Part shown: piece after piece, positions 19,641 to 32,811 of the stretch
Position numbering within the stretch: the first letter of the stretch is position 1
Layout: every line of letters starts with the position of its first letter
DNA from: Setaria digitata
Taxonomy: Eukaryota > Nematoda > Chromadorea > Rhabditida > Setariidae
Direction: 5' to 3'
NCBI GenBank assembly: GCA_003640385.1
Contig: RCAB01000025.1
Coordinates: 124,001 to 188,000, forward strand
DNA length: 64,000 nt
Program-made: the position numbers and the translations under genes
Notes under the pieces: model-generated
The model's input: only the letters and a program-made list of their open reading frames with translations
Database searches by the model: none
What the model was told of the DNA's origin: nothing

Positions 19641-21235
19641 CGACAGTGTAAGCTTTCTTAAGTAAAAGGAAAACAAACAAAACAATGCACAAGGAATTGT
19701 GCTGAACAAAGATAAAAGTAGCATAAGATATGGTTTTAAAATTAAAAGTTGTTAGACCGATTAGATAATTATAGAAAGCTTCAGTTTTTTAGAACACTGT
19801 ATGTCGTTTGAAAATTTGATAATTACTTTAATATCCTTCGTAGTTGATAAACACCTTCAATGCTGTAGTTCATTACAGCTAGGCCGAATAATGTTTATTA
19901 CTCAGCTTAATTGTTAAATTATTAATTCAAAACTTGACGATTCATTTTTTTCAACTTTTTTGAAGGACTTCTGTTTTCATCAAGAGTTAGATTAAACATT
20001 TTCTGGAAGTTGACGCAAATAGTGAGGACAAGTGGGACTGGATTAAGCTGGTTCGACATATTCTACATATCTTCTAATAGCTTTTCAATTTGTCTTGCAG
20101 ACAGATTTGATGATTTTTAAATTTGCTTGAACTTGAAGCTTGACTATATCGATCACTGGTAAAGCACTTTTGTATATTTTACTTCGCGATACTTGACTTT
20201 GTTTTTGGGGTAGTTTACCGGAGATACTAAACCAGCTCAATAAATCAACTCATATCTCATCCCTTATCTGGAAGAAGTTAGAAAAAACAGTGGAAAAGTG
20301 TGGCATTTTGTTAATGGCAAAAAGAAAGGGATATACAGTTAATATGAAAGCAATCTGTGATGTATTATTCATCAAACACTTTTTCCAGTGTCTTTCAAAA
20401 GTGATAACAGTTCACTGGAAATATTGCGGAAGAAAAGAAAGCGATTTTGATCCGTTTTGTATGTATTTATCCTGTTTCCGGGAAAATGATTTAGAAGTAT
20501 CAAAACAGCGTCTGCATCTTTCCAAACTTAATAATTTTTATAGGTCTTTTTCGACTTGTTGAAGGGTTTTCATTCAGCATTGAAATAAAGAGACTCCTTT
20601 CTAATTTCTTGGATGACAATTAAACTGAACAATTATTATTTCAGACGTAAATGAAGGCGATATAAAATGTGTGCACGTATAGTTGTCACGAGACACCATT
20701 TGAAAAGTTTCTGAATGGCGGAAGTGGGGAATGGATAAATCCGCTGGAGTGGAATTGTGTCATAAGTGAGGAAAATGGGAATACGAAGAAAGGTACGAAA
20801 TCTGTAGCATTTGCACAGTCAATCTTCGTGTGTAACCGGTCCTCTCGCCTCATCCCTTCCGTGCGGAAACTCTTATAGGTGAATGATAATGGTGAAGGAG
20901 GAGAATTAATACTGGAATAATGATCATGTCAACGATGCTGGTGTTGCTGACTATTACTGTCACAGAATTGACATCAGTGCCTGTGCCTCGCAGAATCGCC
21001 TTTCCTATGATTAGAAAAAATTTTTAAATTTCACAGATACCTATTGAAATCTGGTATTTAAAGCTACTGTAAGCATCTATACTTCGAAAAATGATTTCTA
21101 AAACTAAATTCAGAAGTGTAAGCAAAGTGTTCACTGCAGAGTAAGAAAGGCGGATGTCGCTGCCTCAAAAATTTATTAGTCTGAGTGAAGAAGGGAAAAC
21201 TAAAAGCGCTCTTTCCTGCCTGTAACAGATTCTGG

Positions 21236-21559
21236 ATGAGGCGATGTAAGCTTACTCTTCATTATGATGTTTGTTGTAATACGTTTCTACTACTCATCAT
21301 TTTTATTCACTACCTTTCGCTGCCAGTTGCTCGCCCAGAAAATACTTACCCGCGACACCCAGTTATCGGTATAACCACGAGTCATCCTTGTCACCTACGC
21401 CCTCCTAGATGTGAACTTTATTGTCCACTCGGTTACCAGACTATTACATCGGGATATATTCCCAATGATATATGCTTGTGCAGCTGCAACGACGATCCCT
21501 GCCTCGTAAGTTGTAACCTGTTTTGCTTTGTTTATACGCGCATTTGTCAGCAGAGTTAG
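21236..21559 (+). pseudogene. N-terminal exon: signal peptide plus antistasin-like domain
   Basis: The ATG at 21236 starts MRRCKLTLHYDV followed by the hydrophobic core FLLLIIFIHYLSLPVA, a signal peptide. Then comes a cysteine pattern CHLRPPRCELYCPLGY...CLCSCNDDPC, typical of the first half of antistasin-type repeats here. A donor lies at 21505. Reading on instead gives VSCNLFCFVYTRICQQS, which resembles the second half of an antistasin unit, and then TAG at 21557. The upstream GTG-initiated extension was not used because an ATG is available directly before the signal sequence. Confidence 0.7.
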
Positions 21560-22820
21560 GCACCAAGTTACCTCTTAAAATTTACTGCTATATTTTGCTA
21601 AATATATCATGAAATATATTGCAATTCAAATAGTCTGTCAGTCATAACCATAATCAATAAACCGATAGTCATTATTATCATAAACAATTTCTATTGTATA
21701 TTAGTAATTAGTAAGCAGCAAAGCAGACTTTCCGTTCAAAATTTCTTCAATTTCTAAATTTCAGTTCGGTTTAAAACTAATTTTGCTCTAATATTTTTAA
21801 GGCCTGAACCACAACAGGAAATAGGATTCCTTGAAAATATTCTGAATTTACTGATGGTAATTATCTGGACACAGTTTTATATTTAATTTTAATAAATCAC
21901 TTGTTTTAATAAAAAGCATTCTGGTAAATCAACTCGGGACTGTTATCATGAGTGAAAATATTTCATATCGTGAACCAAGTGTTAACATTTATTTAAAACT
22001 GACAAAATTTTCAACTTTTTTGATATTTTTATGCATCTGGCAAAACGTTATCATATCTAGTGATTGCTAGGTGTTTTCATTTAATTTTTTCGGAGATTCA
22101 TGAAACCAAAACTGAAATTGTAGTAGAAGGAAAAATAGAGGGAAAAAAAAATCTTTTTAGTTGAAGTCATGCGCGCCAGGTAAATATTGCCAATTAACGG
22201 CGACGGTACAGCACTTTGTGTTTCGCAGACTGGTGAGTGTGTTGGTATTTTATTTTACCTTACTGTTGCTGCTTTACTGTTCTGTAATTTCATAAATGGG
22301 CTTGAATTTGCTATCGAAATTCTTACTCTCATATAGCTAATCAGCAAACCATCCGGACACAAAATCAAAATAAACATAAGTTAGGTAGAAAGACAAATCA
22401 CAACAAACGACTTAAAATAAATTAGCTGCTGCTAATAAATCAAATTAGGAATTGTGTTCAGCATATATACTGTTCATTTATTTTAAAGCCACTTTGCGCT
22501 GTTTCATGTAATTATCATGATGTAATTTCTAAAAGTTTCTCAGAAATGATACACTTTTATCAAACTTCTTAATTCAAGTTCTCTTAATTTCGTTGAATTC
22601 TTAATGGAAATAAAATATATGAAAAAGGCGGCAGAACTTAAAAAAGAAAAAAAGAGACAACATTATTTGAAAGAAAGAAAACAAAATAACGAAAGATAGG
22701 ACAGCAAAAGAAGCAAAGGAATAATTTTTTTTTTAAAAAAAAGTTTATTTTTAAAATTGCCTATTATTTCCTTAAACTTTCCCGATTAAGTGAAATTTCG
22801 GCCAGTTTCGCAACTTTACA
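21560..22820. other. Long intron-like gap inside the WAP/Tg1 locus
   Basis: AT-rich sequence of about 1.3 kb between the N-terminal exon and the first WAP exon. By module order a lustrin exon might be expected here, but I see no recognisable remnant. Confidence 0.4.
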
Positions 22821-25015
22821 GCAGCAGGAGCAACAGAACTAGTGATAAATGGAAGTGAATGTCCACACCTGATCAGTGGTACTTGCATTCACCGGTGTAA
22901 CAGTGACAGCAAGTGTGGTTGTAGGTTGAAGTGCTGCAGCAACGGATGTGATCTAGAGTGTGTCGCTACATTTGTGTCAGAACCGTCCGTCAGTTCCTTT
23001 TCAAATCAACCCATTAAAGCAACTGGTCAGCTGTTCTTTAAAAAAAAAAAAAAAAAAAAAAANACAGAAGTGCAATTTGAGAGAGTTGAAGAAATATTGA
23101 CTCGATATTCAGGTGTGATGGAGGGAAGGAGAGGGAGGTAGTCTAATTTAATTTCTGCAACAGACATATAGTTCAATACAGCAGTAGTTCTTGATGTCGA
23201 GAATAGTTTTCAACTTCTCAGACGCGCTCCGTAAACCGACATGACACTAACAAACGGCTACCTTCAATGACAAACGGTTTTGACAAAAATCAGTCATCAG
23301 TAGTGAGTCGTCTAATAATATAAAGGAAGAAAACAAGGTTTAATTGGTCTACAAGCCATAACTATTTTGTGTTAAAAAGCGCGAAAAAAAAAGATAAACT
23401 GTTTGCATAAGGGCGTGCATTTCTGCTATATTCTCATTAAATTCATCTTACAACTGAAGAAAAGTAGAAATCTTTTCAGGACATTCTTTTCGAATTGGAA
23501 AATGTCCACTGAAAAAGGATGTCAGGAATCAGAACTGTGCAGTAGAATGCACTCATGATTACGAATGTCCTTGGGTTGACAAATGTTGTGACAATGGTTG
23601 CAGGCCGTGTTTGCACACCACCTGATAAAGCGACAGGTCTTTTCTAAAAATAACAGAGTCTGTATTTTTTATAAAAATTCAAAACAATAAAATAAAGAAA
23701 TAATTAATTATCTCTATCAACTTGCAAAAAAGAAATTATGATCGCACGGCTGCTGTGTACTACAACTTTTCTGTTTAAGAATTACCAGAGAACTTGCAGA
23801 TTGTATACATCTCTTATCAGCAATAAGCCGATTGCCCAACAAGACATTAACTAATGGATATGTACCGAAATGTACGGCTGATGGAAAATTTGAGAATATA
23901 CAGTGCGATGATAGCTACTGTTGGTGTGTTGATGAAAAAGGTATTGAAATCATTGGAACCAAAACCTCCAAGAAAGATAGCATCCCAAATTGCTTGCGTA
24001 AGTTTCGTACAAAGATTCTTTCACAACGAAAAAAAAAAATTTCTGTTAAATTTATGCTGTAGACATTTTAAAAAAAAAAGTTTTCTTTTATTTTCTGCAG
24101 ATTAGGGAGGAGAAAATTAATTAAGTTTTAAATCAATGCTAAACGATTTAATTTCTGTACTGTAATTATAATGTTATTCAGAAAGAAGCTGCCAAGTTAA
24201 GTTGTGCTCAAAAGTGTGTCATTTCGGAATGAAAACGGACCATAAAGTTGTGCTCTGGATGATTGTGACTGTAAGGGCACGGAGATATTGATATATGTCA
24301 AATGGTCGAGCCAGATTGTGCGCAACCGCCGCGTCAACCGGTGCCCAGATATGAGTTTCGTCCTCCTGGATGGATCACGGATGACTTTATCAAACGGTGT
24401 GACAGCGCTGTGTACTCATACAAGCCAGTGTTTGCCTAGTTATTGGTGCCATCAGGTAAAATTTGACTTCTATAAATTGCTATTTCACTTCTTAGTTCTT
24501 AAACTTCATAGACAATAATTCGATAAATTTGTGGGACTTCAACATATATAATAGCAATATTTTCAATTCATTACCATTTTCAAATTAAAAACCGGCCTTG
24601 AGTTAAGTTTCTCGTAAAGGTCATGCAACCACCATTAAAATGATAATGGCGTTTATTTCCAAAGCTCATCTCGTTGCTAATAAGTTCCCATGATTATTAA
24701 ATGAGATAAGTGCAGATTTCCGCGATTATGAAAAAAATACCTACGATTGTCTATGTTTTATCCAGTTATTCATTTTATCACGGTCTTTTCTCACTGTTTG
24801 TGTTTTACAGATCTTTTAAAAGCCACTTTTTGCAAGATTCCTGAAAGATTATTTTTTACAACATATGTCAAAAAATTGAATTTCTGTAGATATAGTAAGT
24901 TAGTTGGCAGTATGGCAAAAATATTTTTTGTGATCCATTCCGATTCTTTTATGTTTTATTTTCGCTCTAATTATTCATTCAGATCAGTTTCAATGGTTTT
25001 GGATTTTGTTGTTCT
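22821..25015 (+). pseudogene. Module 1: WAP, WAP (frameshifted), Tg1, antistasin (frameshifted), lustrin
   Basis: WAP-a (22821-23025) is intact: ECPHLISGTCIHRC ... KCCSNGC. WAP-b (23481-23636) reads CPWVDKCCDNGC and is then thrown out of frame; leaving out the A at 23602 would let the frame continue through the expected GRVC and PPDKATG. Tg1 (23789-23997) is intact, with ADCIHLL, YVPKC, IQCDDSYCWCVDEKG. The antistasin exon (24182-24455) changes frame at about 24245, 24282 and 24342: CHFGMKTDH, then CALDDCDC, then CQMVEPDCAQPP, then the lustrin-like RCPDMSFVLLDG...YWCHQ. The lustrin ends in the next exon, which starts at 24983 with ISFNGFGFCCS. Confidence 0.7.
23041..23063. repeat. Poly-A run ending in an ambiguous base
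   Basis: 22 A residues followed by N at 23063, inside the intron after WAP-a. This marks an assembly uncertainty and carries no biological signal by itself. Confidence 0.9.
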
Positions 25016-27128
25016 CATCCGGAATCAGTACTACACAGCGGAAGCTGCTTTCCAGTCTCACCAAAGCCCTCTAGATGGGACGAATCTGAATGTCGCGTTG
25101 ATTCGAATTGTTCCGAACAAGCAAAATGTTGCTTCGATGGTTGTAGCCTAAAATGTGTACTTGATGTTGCACATATTCATGCTCTCCGTATTGAACTACA
25201 GTCAACAATTAGTTACAGAAGAACAGCTAACTGTAAAAGGTTAAATTTACAAAAAAATAATAATAATAATTAATACTTGTCGAAGAATTGCTTTAGAATG
25301 CAATCGTGGAAATTCGTATAGATATTGCGTTACAACAATTTGTCCAATCTAATTTCTTTGTGAAAGCAAACTTGAAGAATGTTGAAGAAGATCGGCCTTC
25401 TACTTTCTTAAGTTAACATCATTAAATTCCTCACATCTTCCGAGATTTCTTTCTATAAAATAAAAAAAAAAAATTGATTTATTCTTAAAATTATGTTGGT
25501 CAGCAGGAATAAAATTCCCAGTTAGCTAGGCATTTAAATCACAGATATAAAAGCACGGCGAATTATGGAATGCCCACAGTACCAATGCAACTTTCTAACC
25601 TAGAAAAGCGTGCAGTGGCATTCAAAATGGATCAAGATTGTCCAGGTGTTGAAAAACGTTGTACATATAATTACTCAGCGCTATGTTTATTTCCTTCCAA
25701 AACAACAGGTACTCTTAGTTTGTCATTTCATGGTATTACTTCCGATTTCAATTTTCAATTCCCGTGTTCATTAGAGAAAAGAAATAGCGTAGTAGGAAGA
25801 GGTTTTTTATTTCTTTTACAAAAAGATAATACTTTTTGAAATTTAGGAACATCCTTGGCTGAATAACTAATTTTTGCAATATTATATTAAATTGCTTTAT
25901 TTTGAAGGTTTCTTGTTTGTGGTAATAACAAAACTGTAGCAAAATCTTCACGAAACTGTTACCCATGAAGTTCATGGGTACAGCTCGTCACCAAAATTTA
26001 CTGATGAAGGAAATTATGAACAAATACAGTGTGATGGCGACATCTGCTGTTGCGTTGATACAATAAATGGTAGCGAAATTCCAGCAACTAGGACAGTATC
26101 GTACGCAGAGGCAGCCTGCAATGGTATTCATTTCTTCCTTTAAAGTATCCTGAAAATTTATTGGAGTTTTTAGTAAAATGTTCTAGTTTGAAGCAATAAG
26201 TTTTATTCCACATTTCGTATATTACAATGTATATTCCAAAACAAAAATTTAAGAAATTTATTTTTTTAATATTTGCATCTCGAATAAAAAACTCATTGAA
26301 AAAGTAAAAGATTTCAAATTTAAAAGAATGAATGCATTAAAATTTCTAATAAAATTAGTTTTATTCAAAGTAAATTTTCATTGATCAGACTGAGATTCAT
26401 GAAGTATAAACAAACTTAGAAGTCTGTTTGATATTCAATTACTGTTAAACTAGTTTCAGTGTAAGCTGATCAAACTCTTGAGATCAGCAGTGAAACTGAT
26501 CTTCCATTTTACAGAGGGAAGGCTAGACTGTAAGCCGTTCAAATGTCAGAAAATCTGCCCTTACGGTTTTAAATTTACGCGTGTTGGATGTCGATCATGC
26601 GAATGCCACAATCCTTGTACACGTCTATCACGTCGGCAGGGATGCGTTTGCGTAATGGTTAGCGTGGAATGCTTGGAAAATGCTGCTTATTGCTCCGATC
26701 AACCGCGCTGTAATTTTCTACCTTTTCAAAATCTGATTTCTTTCTGGAATTGTTTTTCTTAACAGAAGTTTCAAACATTCGAAGTGCTCTAGGTCTAGTT
26801 TCAGAGATCTGTGATTTATTTTTTGAACCCATAAATCGTATTTGGAATCCTTTTTCAATGCCCCAAAAAAGCAAGTATGTTACCTTACAGTGACCACATT
26901 CCATTTGAGGTGTATCAAATGTTTGCTCAACTGATGGTTTACCAAATTCATCGATTCCCTCAGTACTCTGTGAAAATGAGAAGGACTGTCCGAACAATAA
27001 TATCGGCATACAATCCAAGGATCTATGTTGTCCATTGCCTTCGAGACAACTTGATGTTGATGCAAAATGCGAATATATGGAACCGATCATTGAATACAAC
27101 AAATCATGCGATATTCCTTGCTTAGCAG
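25016..27128 (+). pseudogene. Module 2: WAP, degenerate WAP, degenerate Tg1, antistasin, lustrin
   Basis: The first WAP (24983-25231 exon) is intact: SGSCFPVSPKPSRWDESEC ... EQAKCCFDGCSLKC. The second WAP exon (25530-25708) keeps the layout but has lost cysteines (DQDCPGVEKRCTYNYSALC). Tg1 (25940-26123) has lost its first two cysteines and its CWCV core reads CCCVD. Antistasin (26515-26709) is well preserved: KPFKCQKICPYGF, CRSCECHNPC, then VSVECLENAA. The lustrin exon (26910-27128) reads VCSTDGLPN, CENEKDCPNNN, DLCCP. Confidence 0.65.
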
Positions 27129-27321
27129 GTTTTTGAAAAATACTCTTAGAGTTCAAAAGGTGAAATCTGCATTCAGGAATCCATCTGTTTCTCATTGTTT
27201 TTGAACTAACAAGGATTTTCTAAGAAATACTGCTTACGGAGGCTGGTTTAGAGAATAATATAAATATATATAGGCAAAGTTTATAAGATACTTGGTTCTC
27301 CTAACATCCAACGATTTGCAG

Positions 27322-28220
27322 ATGATGGATGCTCAGTTGGTGAGAAATGCTGCTATGATGGTTGTGGGATATGCAAATATTAGGTTGATTTTAAATTTAT
27401 CCTTAACATAAAGGTTATTAAAGTGAAGTTTCGCCTATAATTATAGATTTTTCGACTCCTGCAATGATGTCTATTTCAACAACTATTGGTCTACTAGTAC
27501 GAATTTGTCAGTGTCCACTAACTACGCTAAGAATTAATTGTAAAATCAGAAGCACTTGGTCAGTGCAAGACAGATAACGATTGCACGGAGTTACAGAAGT
27601 GCTGCATGACTAACTGTGGAAAACGATGTAGCTATCCAGAACAAACAACAGGTTATTAAGAGAAACTTCTAAGTCTTGCTAAGGTAATCCAAATTTTAAC
27701 TTCGCATATCAGCTCAATTTTTTTTAACAAAAATAGTTCAGGTTGTTTGCAAATGAAAATTGCTTTCTACCAACTTGGGTACACAGATTCAGTTAGCTGC
27801 GACGAACGTTTGTTGAAATTTTTCCCCTTTTCCATAATCTTAATTATATATTAACTACTGCTTCAAAAGCCGGGATTTTATTAATCATGGATTACTTTTT
27901 ACTGTCAACTAACACTGAAATTTCTTATTTATCCCACACATTATTGCTTAAAATCAGCCTCCGTAATTACTTCTATTACTTTGATTTGTAAACTTGCATT
28001 TACTTCAGATGGTCATTATAAAAAGGTACAATGTGACAGGTTGTATTGCTGGTGCGTTTCTAAAACGGGCTTTGAATTAGAAGAAACTAAAGTACTGAAA
28101 GTAGAACAACCATACTGTCAAGGTTAATTAACATGAATTTTCGCTATAAGTCCTGATGTTAGAAGATAACTTCAGCTTTGTATTTTCTTTTAGTCTCGTG
28201 AAATATTCTTTTTTTATTGG

Positions 28221-28251
<31 letters not shown>

Positions 28252-29005
28252 TAAAATAATAAAATAAAATATAAAATAAATTATATATGTATAATTTATT
28301 TTATTTATTTACTTTTTCATTTTTCTGACTTCATAGCAAGTCTTTGGTAAATACTTTTTTCTAACGACCAAAAGCTTGATTTAGAATTTTTTTCAGTACG
28401 ACTACTGTGTTCATTACAACACTGTCCAGGGAGGAAAAGTTGTGTATATGGATTTGAAACAGACAGAAATGGTTGCGCAACATGTAATTGCTTCAATCTG
28501 TGTAAGGTGACCAGCTTGCATGATGTGTTTTCTCCATATTTCAAGGATTTTTTTTTTCCCCGAAAACGGTAACGAAAAAAAATCTATCGGTCTTAATTAA
28601 ATAAGTTTTGTATTCGACTAGTAGTAACCCGCAAATTTCCAAGCTTCAGCTCAATATCACAGAAATTCAGGGTAAGTTTTAACATTTAAAAGACTTTCTC
28701 ATACTCAAACTTTGATCTGCCATTTGTTGCTGTGAAACTGTTTATGCAGCTTAAGATTTAAAAATGAAATTTTAGAATGTTATTTGTCCAAAGAAAAGTG
28801 AAGTATGTGTGACCTAGATGGTGAAATATGTCGACAGTCCTTGTCTGCTGTACCAAACTTTCTCGCAAACTTCTGTCCACGAGGATTCACTGTTATCGAT
28901 GAAAATACTTCTGAGTTACTCCCATGTAATAGCAATGAACAGTGTATTTCTATTCAGTTTAGAACGGGTTTCAACTCTGGCAAAAATTCCTATATAACAA
29001 TATAA
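27322..29005 (+). pseudogene. Module 3: truncated WAP with stop, WAP, Tg1 half, antistasin, lustrin
   Basis: The first WAP is reduced to its C-terminal half (DDGCSVGEKCCYDGCGICKY) and reads into TAG at 27381 directly before a good donor. The second WAP (about 27540-27652) is intact in its C-terminal part (CTELQKCCMTNCGKRC). Only the second half of Tg1 remains (28009-28122: VQCDRLYCWCVSKTG). Antistasin (28397-28506 plus an exon from 28776) reads HCPGRKSCVYGFETDRNGC, CNCFNLC, then CPKKSEVCVT, and there meets TAG; the match continues in another frame as DGEICRQS. A lustrin-like CPRGFTVIDENTSELLPC follows. Confidence 0.6.
28219..28248. repeat. (TA)n microsatellite
   Basis: Uninterrupted AT/TA dinucleotide run in an intron of the WAP/Tg1 locus, followed by imperfect AT-rich palindromic sequence up to about 28320. 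Confidence 0.85.
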
Positions 29006-29191
29006 AATTTCATAGGGGTACACAACCATAACAAAAAAGCCGACTGTTCTAGCAATTTTTAATTTGGTCATTGAGATATATTTTAGTTAATCGAAGTAAA
29101 ATATATAAATGAATTAAAATTCTGAATCCTTCTGTACGATTTCATTCTCAGAACCATTCTGTCCTTCCTGTTTTCAAAAAAAGCTTTAGCA

Positions 29192-30780
29192 CAGACAAGA
29201 TTAGGCGAGTGTCCACACATTAGTCAAACAAGTTGTTTATTAGATGAAACTAATGAATGCTTTGAAGATGTTGATTGTCGAATGACACAGAAATGTTGTT
29301 CAAATGGATGCAAGAAGTTGTGTGTTTATCGTGAGATTACCACAGGTGTAACTTTTCTACTTATCAGTGTTCTGAATATTTTCATTTCATGATTCAGTGG
29401 AAAACTAAGAAGTCGTTGAAATAATTAATCTTTATGATCAAAAAGTAAATTCTAGTTTTAAACATGTGTTTGACGAATTTCTACTCTTTATTTGCAATAT
29501 ACTTTTTAGCATGCATTCATCTGCTGAGTGCTTCGGAGAGTTTTGGACCCGGTTCATTTGTTCCGCAATGTGGTCTATCTGGTAATTTTGCTCGGATTTA
29601 AAAATTAGGCAACTTATTTTGGTGTGTTGATGCGAAAGGTCATGAGATTCATAGTAAGCTTTCTACCAGTTACTTCAGTTTCCCTTCTGAAAATGAAAAA
29701 ATATGGGTTCCATAGAATATTATCCTATCGGAACTTAGGTGCGTTGATGCGAAAGGTCATTTTAAAATGACTGACGAATGCTTTATTCATTCAGGAACAC
29801 GAGCGCTTCATCGAAATCTTAATTGTGGTTTTCCTCGCTCATGTCCCGTGTTGAACTGTCAATTGGATTGCTCCCTAGAGTACCATTTTTTTTTAATTCT
29901 TTTAATTTATTTTTAAAGTAGATATATTCAAATAAAATAAAATTTTATATTCATGGTTACCTGTGAGAATTATATAGAGTTGTTTGCTACAAAGTAGGAC
30001 AAGGACAAGAAATGCCTACTCTTACTGTCTAAAATTTATCACTAACCTTATAGCAGCAACAAGTTGTAACGTTTAGCCTATTTATTGTTTAATTTTAGCT
30101 ACCAAAAAAAAAAAAAAAAAACCACAGCGGTTGTGACCAGTGTCCTTGTCATCATCCTTGCAGAAACGTTCACTGTCCACCTAAATACGTCTGCCGAGTG
30201 GTTGATGTCAAGTGTATGTTTGAAAGCTGCAATCCGATTCCTAAATGTCGGTTATTTTTTGGTTTTCGTATCTCATGCTTCTCTAACTTTGGTGCTGAGA
30301 ATATTTCAGTTTTTCTAGGTTTTTTTTTTTTCATAAAATTAGGAACTCCTAGTTCAAGGAGCTGAAATTCATTTCTGTCGAAATTGATATTTTTAAAAAG
30401 GACTGCTTTTAGGGGTGTACAACAATAGGATTTAGATGAACAGTGTAGTGCTGAGACAGCTTCCTATTTTCAGGGTTTTCAGGAATGCTGAGATTATGTG
30501 TTAGATTGTCAGTATGACTAAATCACAAGTCATCACACTGCACTTCTTCTATAGTGCTCTTCGCAATACTGTAATTTCCGTTATTAAAACATTTAGGTAT
30601 ATTAAATGCTTGTCCGAAGGGTGAACCATTAACGTTATCCAATGTACATAACTTTGTGCTTTGCAACACGAAAGAGAGTCGCATTGTCCACTAGGTTACT
30701 TCTGTCATCAAGTTGGCATACCATTATCATTCTCGTCATCGTATTGTCGTACTGGAAACGGTAGGTTACCACATTGACTC
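29192..30780 (+). pseudogene. Module 4: WAP, Tg1 with stop and duplicated fragment, antistasin, WAP remnant, lustrin
   Basis: WAP (about 29192-29345) is intact (CFEDVDCRMTQKCCSNGC). Tg1 begins ACIHLLSASESFGPG...VPQC and hits TAA at 29599 before FWCVDAKGHEI. A second, partly similar copy of the CVDAKGH coding stretch lies at 29740-29765. Antistasin is split into CPVLNCQLDC (about 29794-29886) and CDQCPCHHPC ... VVDVKCMFESCNPIPKC (30119-30240). A degenerate WAP at 30428-30530 reads DEQCSAETASYFQGFQEC, then TGA where the next cysteine is expected. The lustrin exon (30600-30772) starts CPKGEPLTLSN and changes frame before HCPLGYFCHQ. Confidence 0.6.
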
Positions 30781-30899
30781 AAATAAAATTTTTTGCCATT
30801 TATTGAAGTTAAAGCCATTCTAATCTACGGTATAACTTAACTGCTTTACTATGAAAACTAAAATTTAAGGGCTCTAGTATTTGAAATTCAAATCTTTTG

Positions 30900-32811
30900 A
30901 CAAGATTTCAGTTTCATCACCATATGTTCAACAACATTTGAAATTCTGTCTGCTGATTCCGCGAGGTGTAATATAGAGTGCCGTACAAATAGTGAATGCT
31001 TATCCAGGAAATGCTGTTTCAACGGCTGTGGAACATCTTGCATAGATTTAAAAACTGAGGAAGTGGACCGACAAATTGCTTTAAGCTCGAAAGAAGTGCT
31101 TTCTAAAGGTGTCATGCAGAAGCATTTTTTGGTATATAAACTCAGTTGAGGGTCCTGTTATTACAATTGTGTCTTCTAAATTACTGTTGACCGACTGATG
31201 AGAATATAAATTCCATTAATGATTTGGAGCTTATGGACTCACCCTTAGTTTCAAAACTCGCATATCTGTTTGTCCTTTTAAAAATTTTCTCTTTTCAACA
31301 ACACTCATATTTCTAGGTTTTCATGAAAATAAGTTGAGGAGTTGTTCAATTGATGAGATTTCGGATTCAAGCTGCAAGACTGGCTGTATAAAAGATAGCG
31401 ATTACCCAAGTTTTCAGAAATGCTGTGTTAAAGATTGTAGCAGCTCATGTGCATTTCCTCATATTGCGACAGGTAAGAATTTAACTTACATTTGCAGGTT
31501 CAAAGATCACTAATTATTGTTTATTTACAATTACAGTGTTGAATTGATCGCAGGGTTAGGTCATGAGAAATGCGCTAGTTCGTCGTGCTACAAGGAATCA
31601 TCCTTGAATTTAGTTGCGAATGAGAGCAAGTTTTGATGAAAAGTAGTAACATTTTCGATATAGAAGATTGAATGGAAGGAAATCTGAATTGCATAATGCT
31701 TTAATTGGGCAATATTTCCAGCTTGTATTCACAAATTGGCATTTTATAACAATGAGAATAAGACGATACATTTTGATGGTCCGTGAAATGAATGTAACGA
31801 TGGAACATTCAAAAGAATTGAAAAAGAAGTGCGACCAACAATTCAGGTTCATTTGTTAAAAATGAATAAATGGAAGAATTCTAATCTCGTGAAGTAAGCA
31901 ATATATTGTGTAAGCAAAACTGTGTTTATAAGGTTTTGAAAGAAAATCAGGAATCGTTTTAGGCAGTGCTGGTGCGTTGATATTGAGACCGGTGAAGAAA
32001 TGTTTAGCACTCGAGCTGTTGAAAGACCGTGTCAAGGTAAACTTTTTCATGACTTTATGAAGTGTCTCTCAAAATGGTATGACTTCATACTTTCGTCTCA
32101 ATGAATGTCAGCAAAAATGCTTTTTACTCATTCAGTGCAGCAGTTGCTGTCATATTGATGTAACGCTCTGAAAAACGTTTATAAGTTAAATCGTTCCATT
32201 AAATTTCACCTAATTAGGCCTGATCAAATTAAATGTGAGCATGGTCCTCGGCTAGATGCCAGTGGATGTCCACTGAATGATTTCTGTGAATGTAAAAATC
32301 TGTGCGAAGTAAGCGCTTAATTTGTCCACATTTCCTTCTTTTTTTTTTTGCGAATGCTGTATAAGTTCTAGTTTCTATAAGTCAGATAAATATGCTGCTG
32401 TGAAAAGAGATATGAGTTTTTAATTGAAGGAGGTGAAGTGCACTCGGGAAGAGGATGTATGTGTGTTAATGCTAGCCTCCCGTACTTCCAGTTTCGAATG
32501 GACTGTGGATACTTGTATTATATGCTATTATAGATTATTCTCAATCAGATTTTAAAATCTTATTTGAACACTGCAAACTTTTTTGCAAATGTTCAATCCC
32601 AATTAATCCAGAAAACAAAAAAATCTTCCAGTTCTTCTTGGACTGTCTAAATGAAGATTTCAGGTAAGTCGAATCCCTGCCAAAAACACTCGAAAGCTTT
32701 ACGTGACAGAAATAATAATGTATATTCATGTGCACTAAATGAAGACTGTGGTAGAGGCTTGTGCAAATTATTATCGAATGAGCAAACGCATGGAATATGT
32801 TGTTCCACAGG
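30900..32811 (+). pseudogene. Module 5: WAP, WAP, partial Tg1, antistasin, lustrin
   Basis: The first WAP (about 30925-31108) reads RCNIECRTNSEC, SRKCCFNGCGTSC. The second (31317-31471) reads CKTGCIKDSDY, QKCCVKDCSSSC, with one cysteine replaced by Tyr. Tg1 is seen only as its last third (31963-32035: QCWCVDIETGEE). The 31560-31860 stretch, where its first part should be, is degenerate. Antistasin halves lie at 32219-32309 (CEHGPRLDASGC, CECKNLC) and about 32433-32511 (VKCTREEDVCV), the latter drifting out of frame. The lustrin exon (32664-32810) is intact: CALNEDCGRG, THGICC. Confidence 0.6.

Larger units (their letters stand above)
15420..21235. other. Gene-poor AT-rich intergenic region
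   Basis: About 5.8 kb between the MITE and the WAP/Tg1 locus. Open frames of 60-90 codons occur (minus strand 15536-15748, 15855-16121 and 18806-19033; plus strand 20290-20562 and 20669-20878). None shows a recognisable domain, signal peptide or consistent splice partners. Small direct repeats lie at 18301-18329 and 19596-19640. No tRNA or spliced-leader gene was seen. It probably holds upstream regulatory DNA for the neighbouring genes. Confidence 0.5.

Noticed and set aside
26659..27195. 178-codon open frame on the minus strand
   Set aside because: It runs antisense to the antistasin and lustrin exons of module 2, whose cysteine patterns are clearly on the plus strand; its own sequence has no domain pattern.
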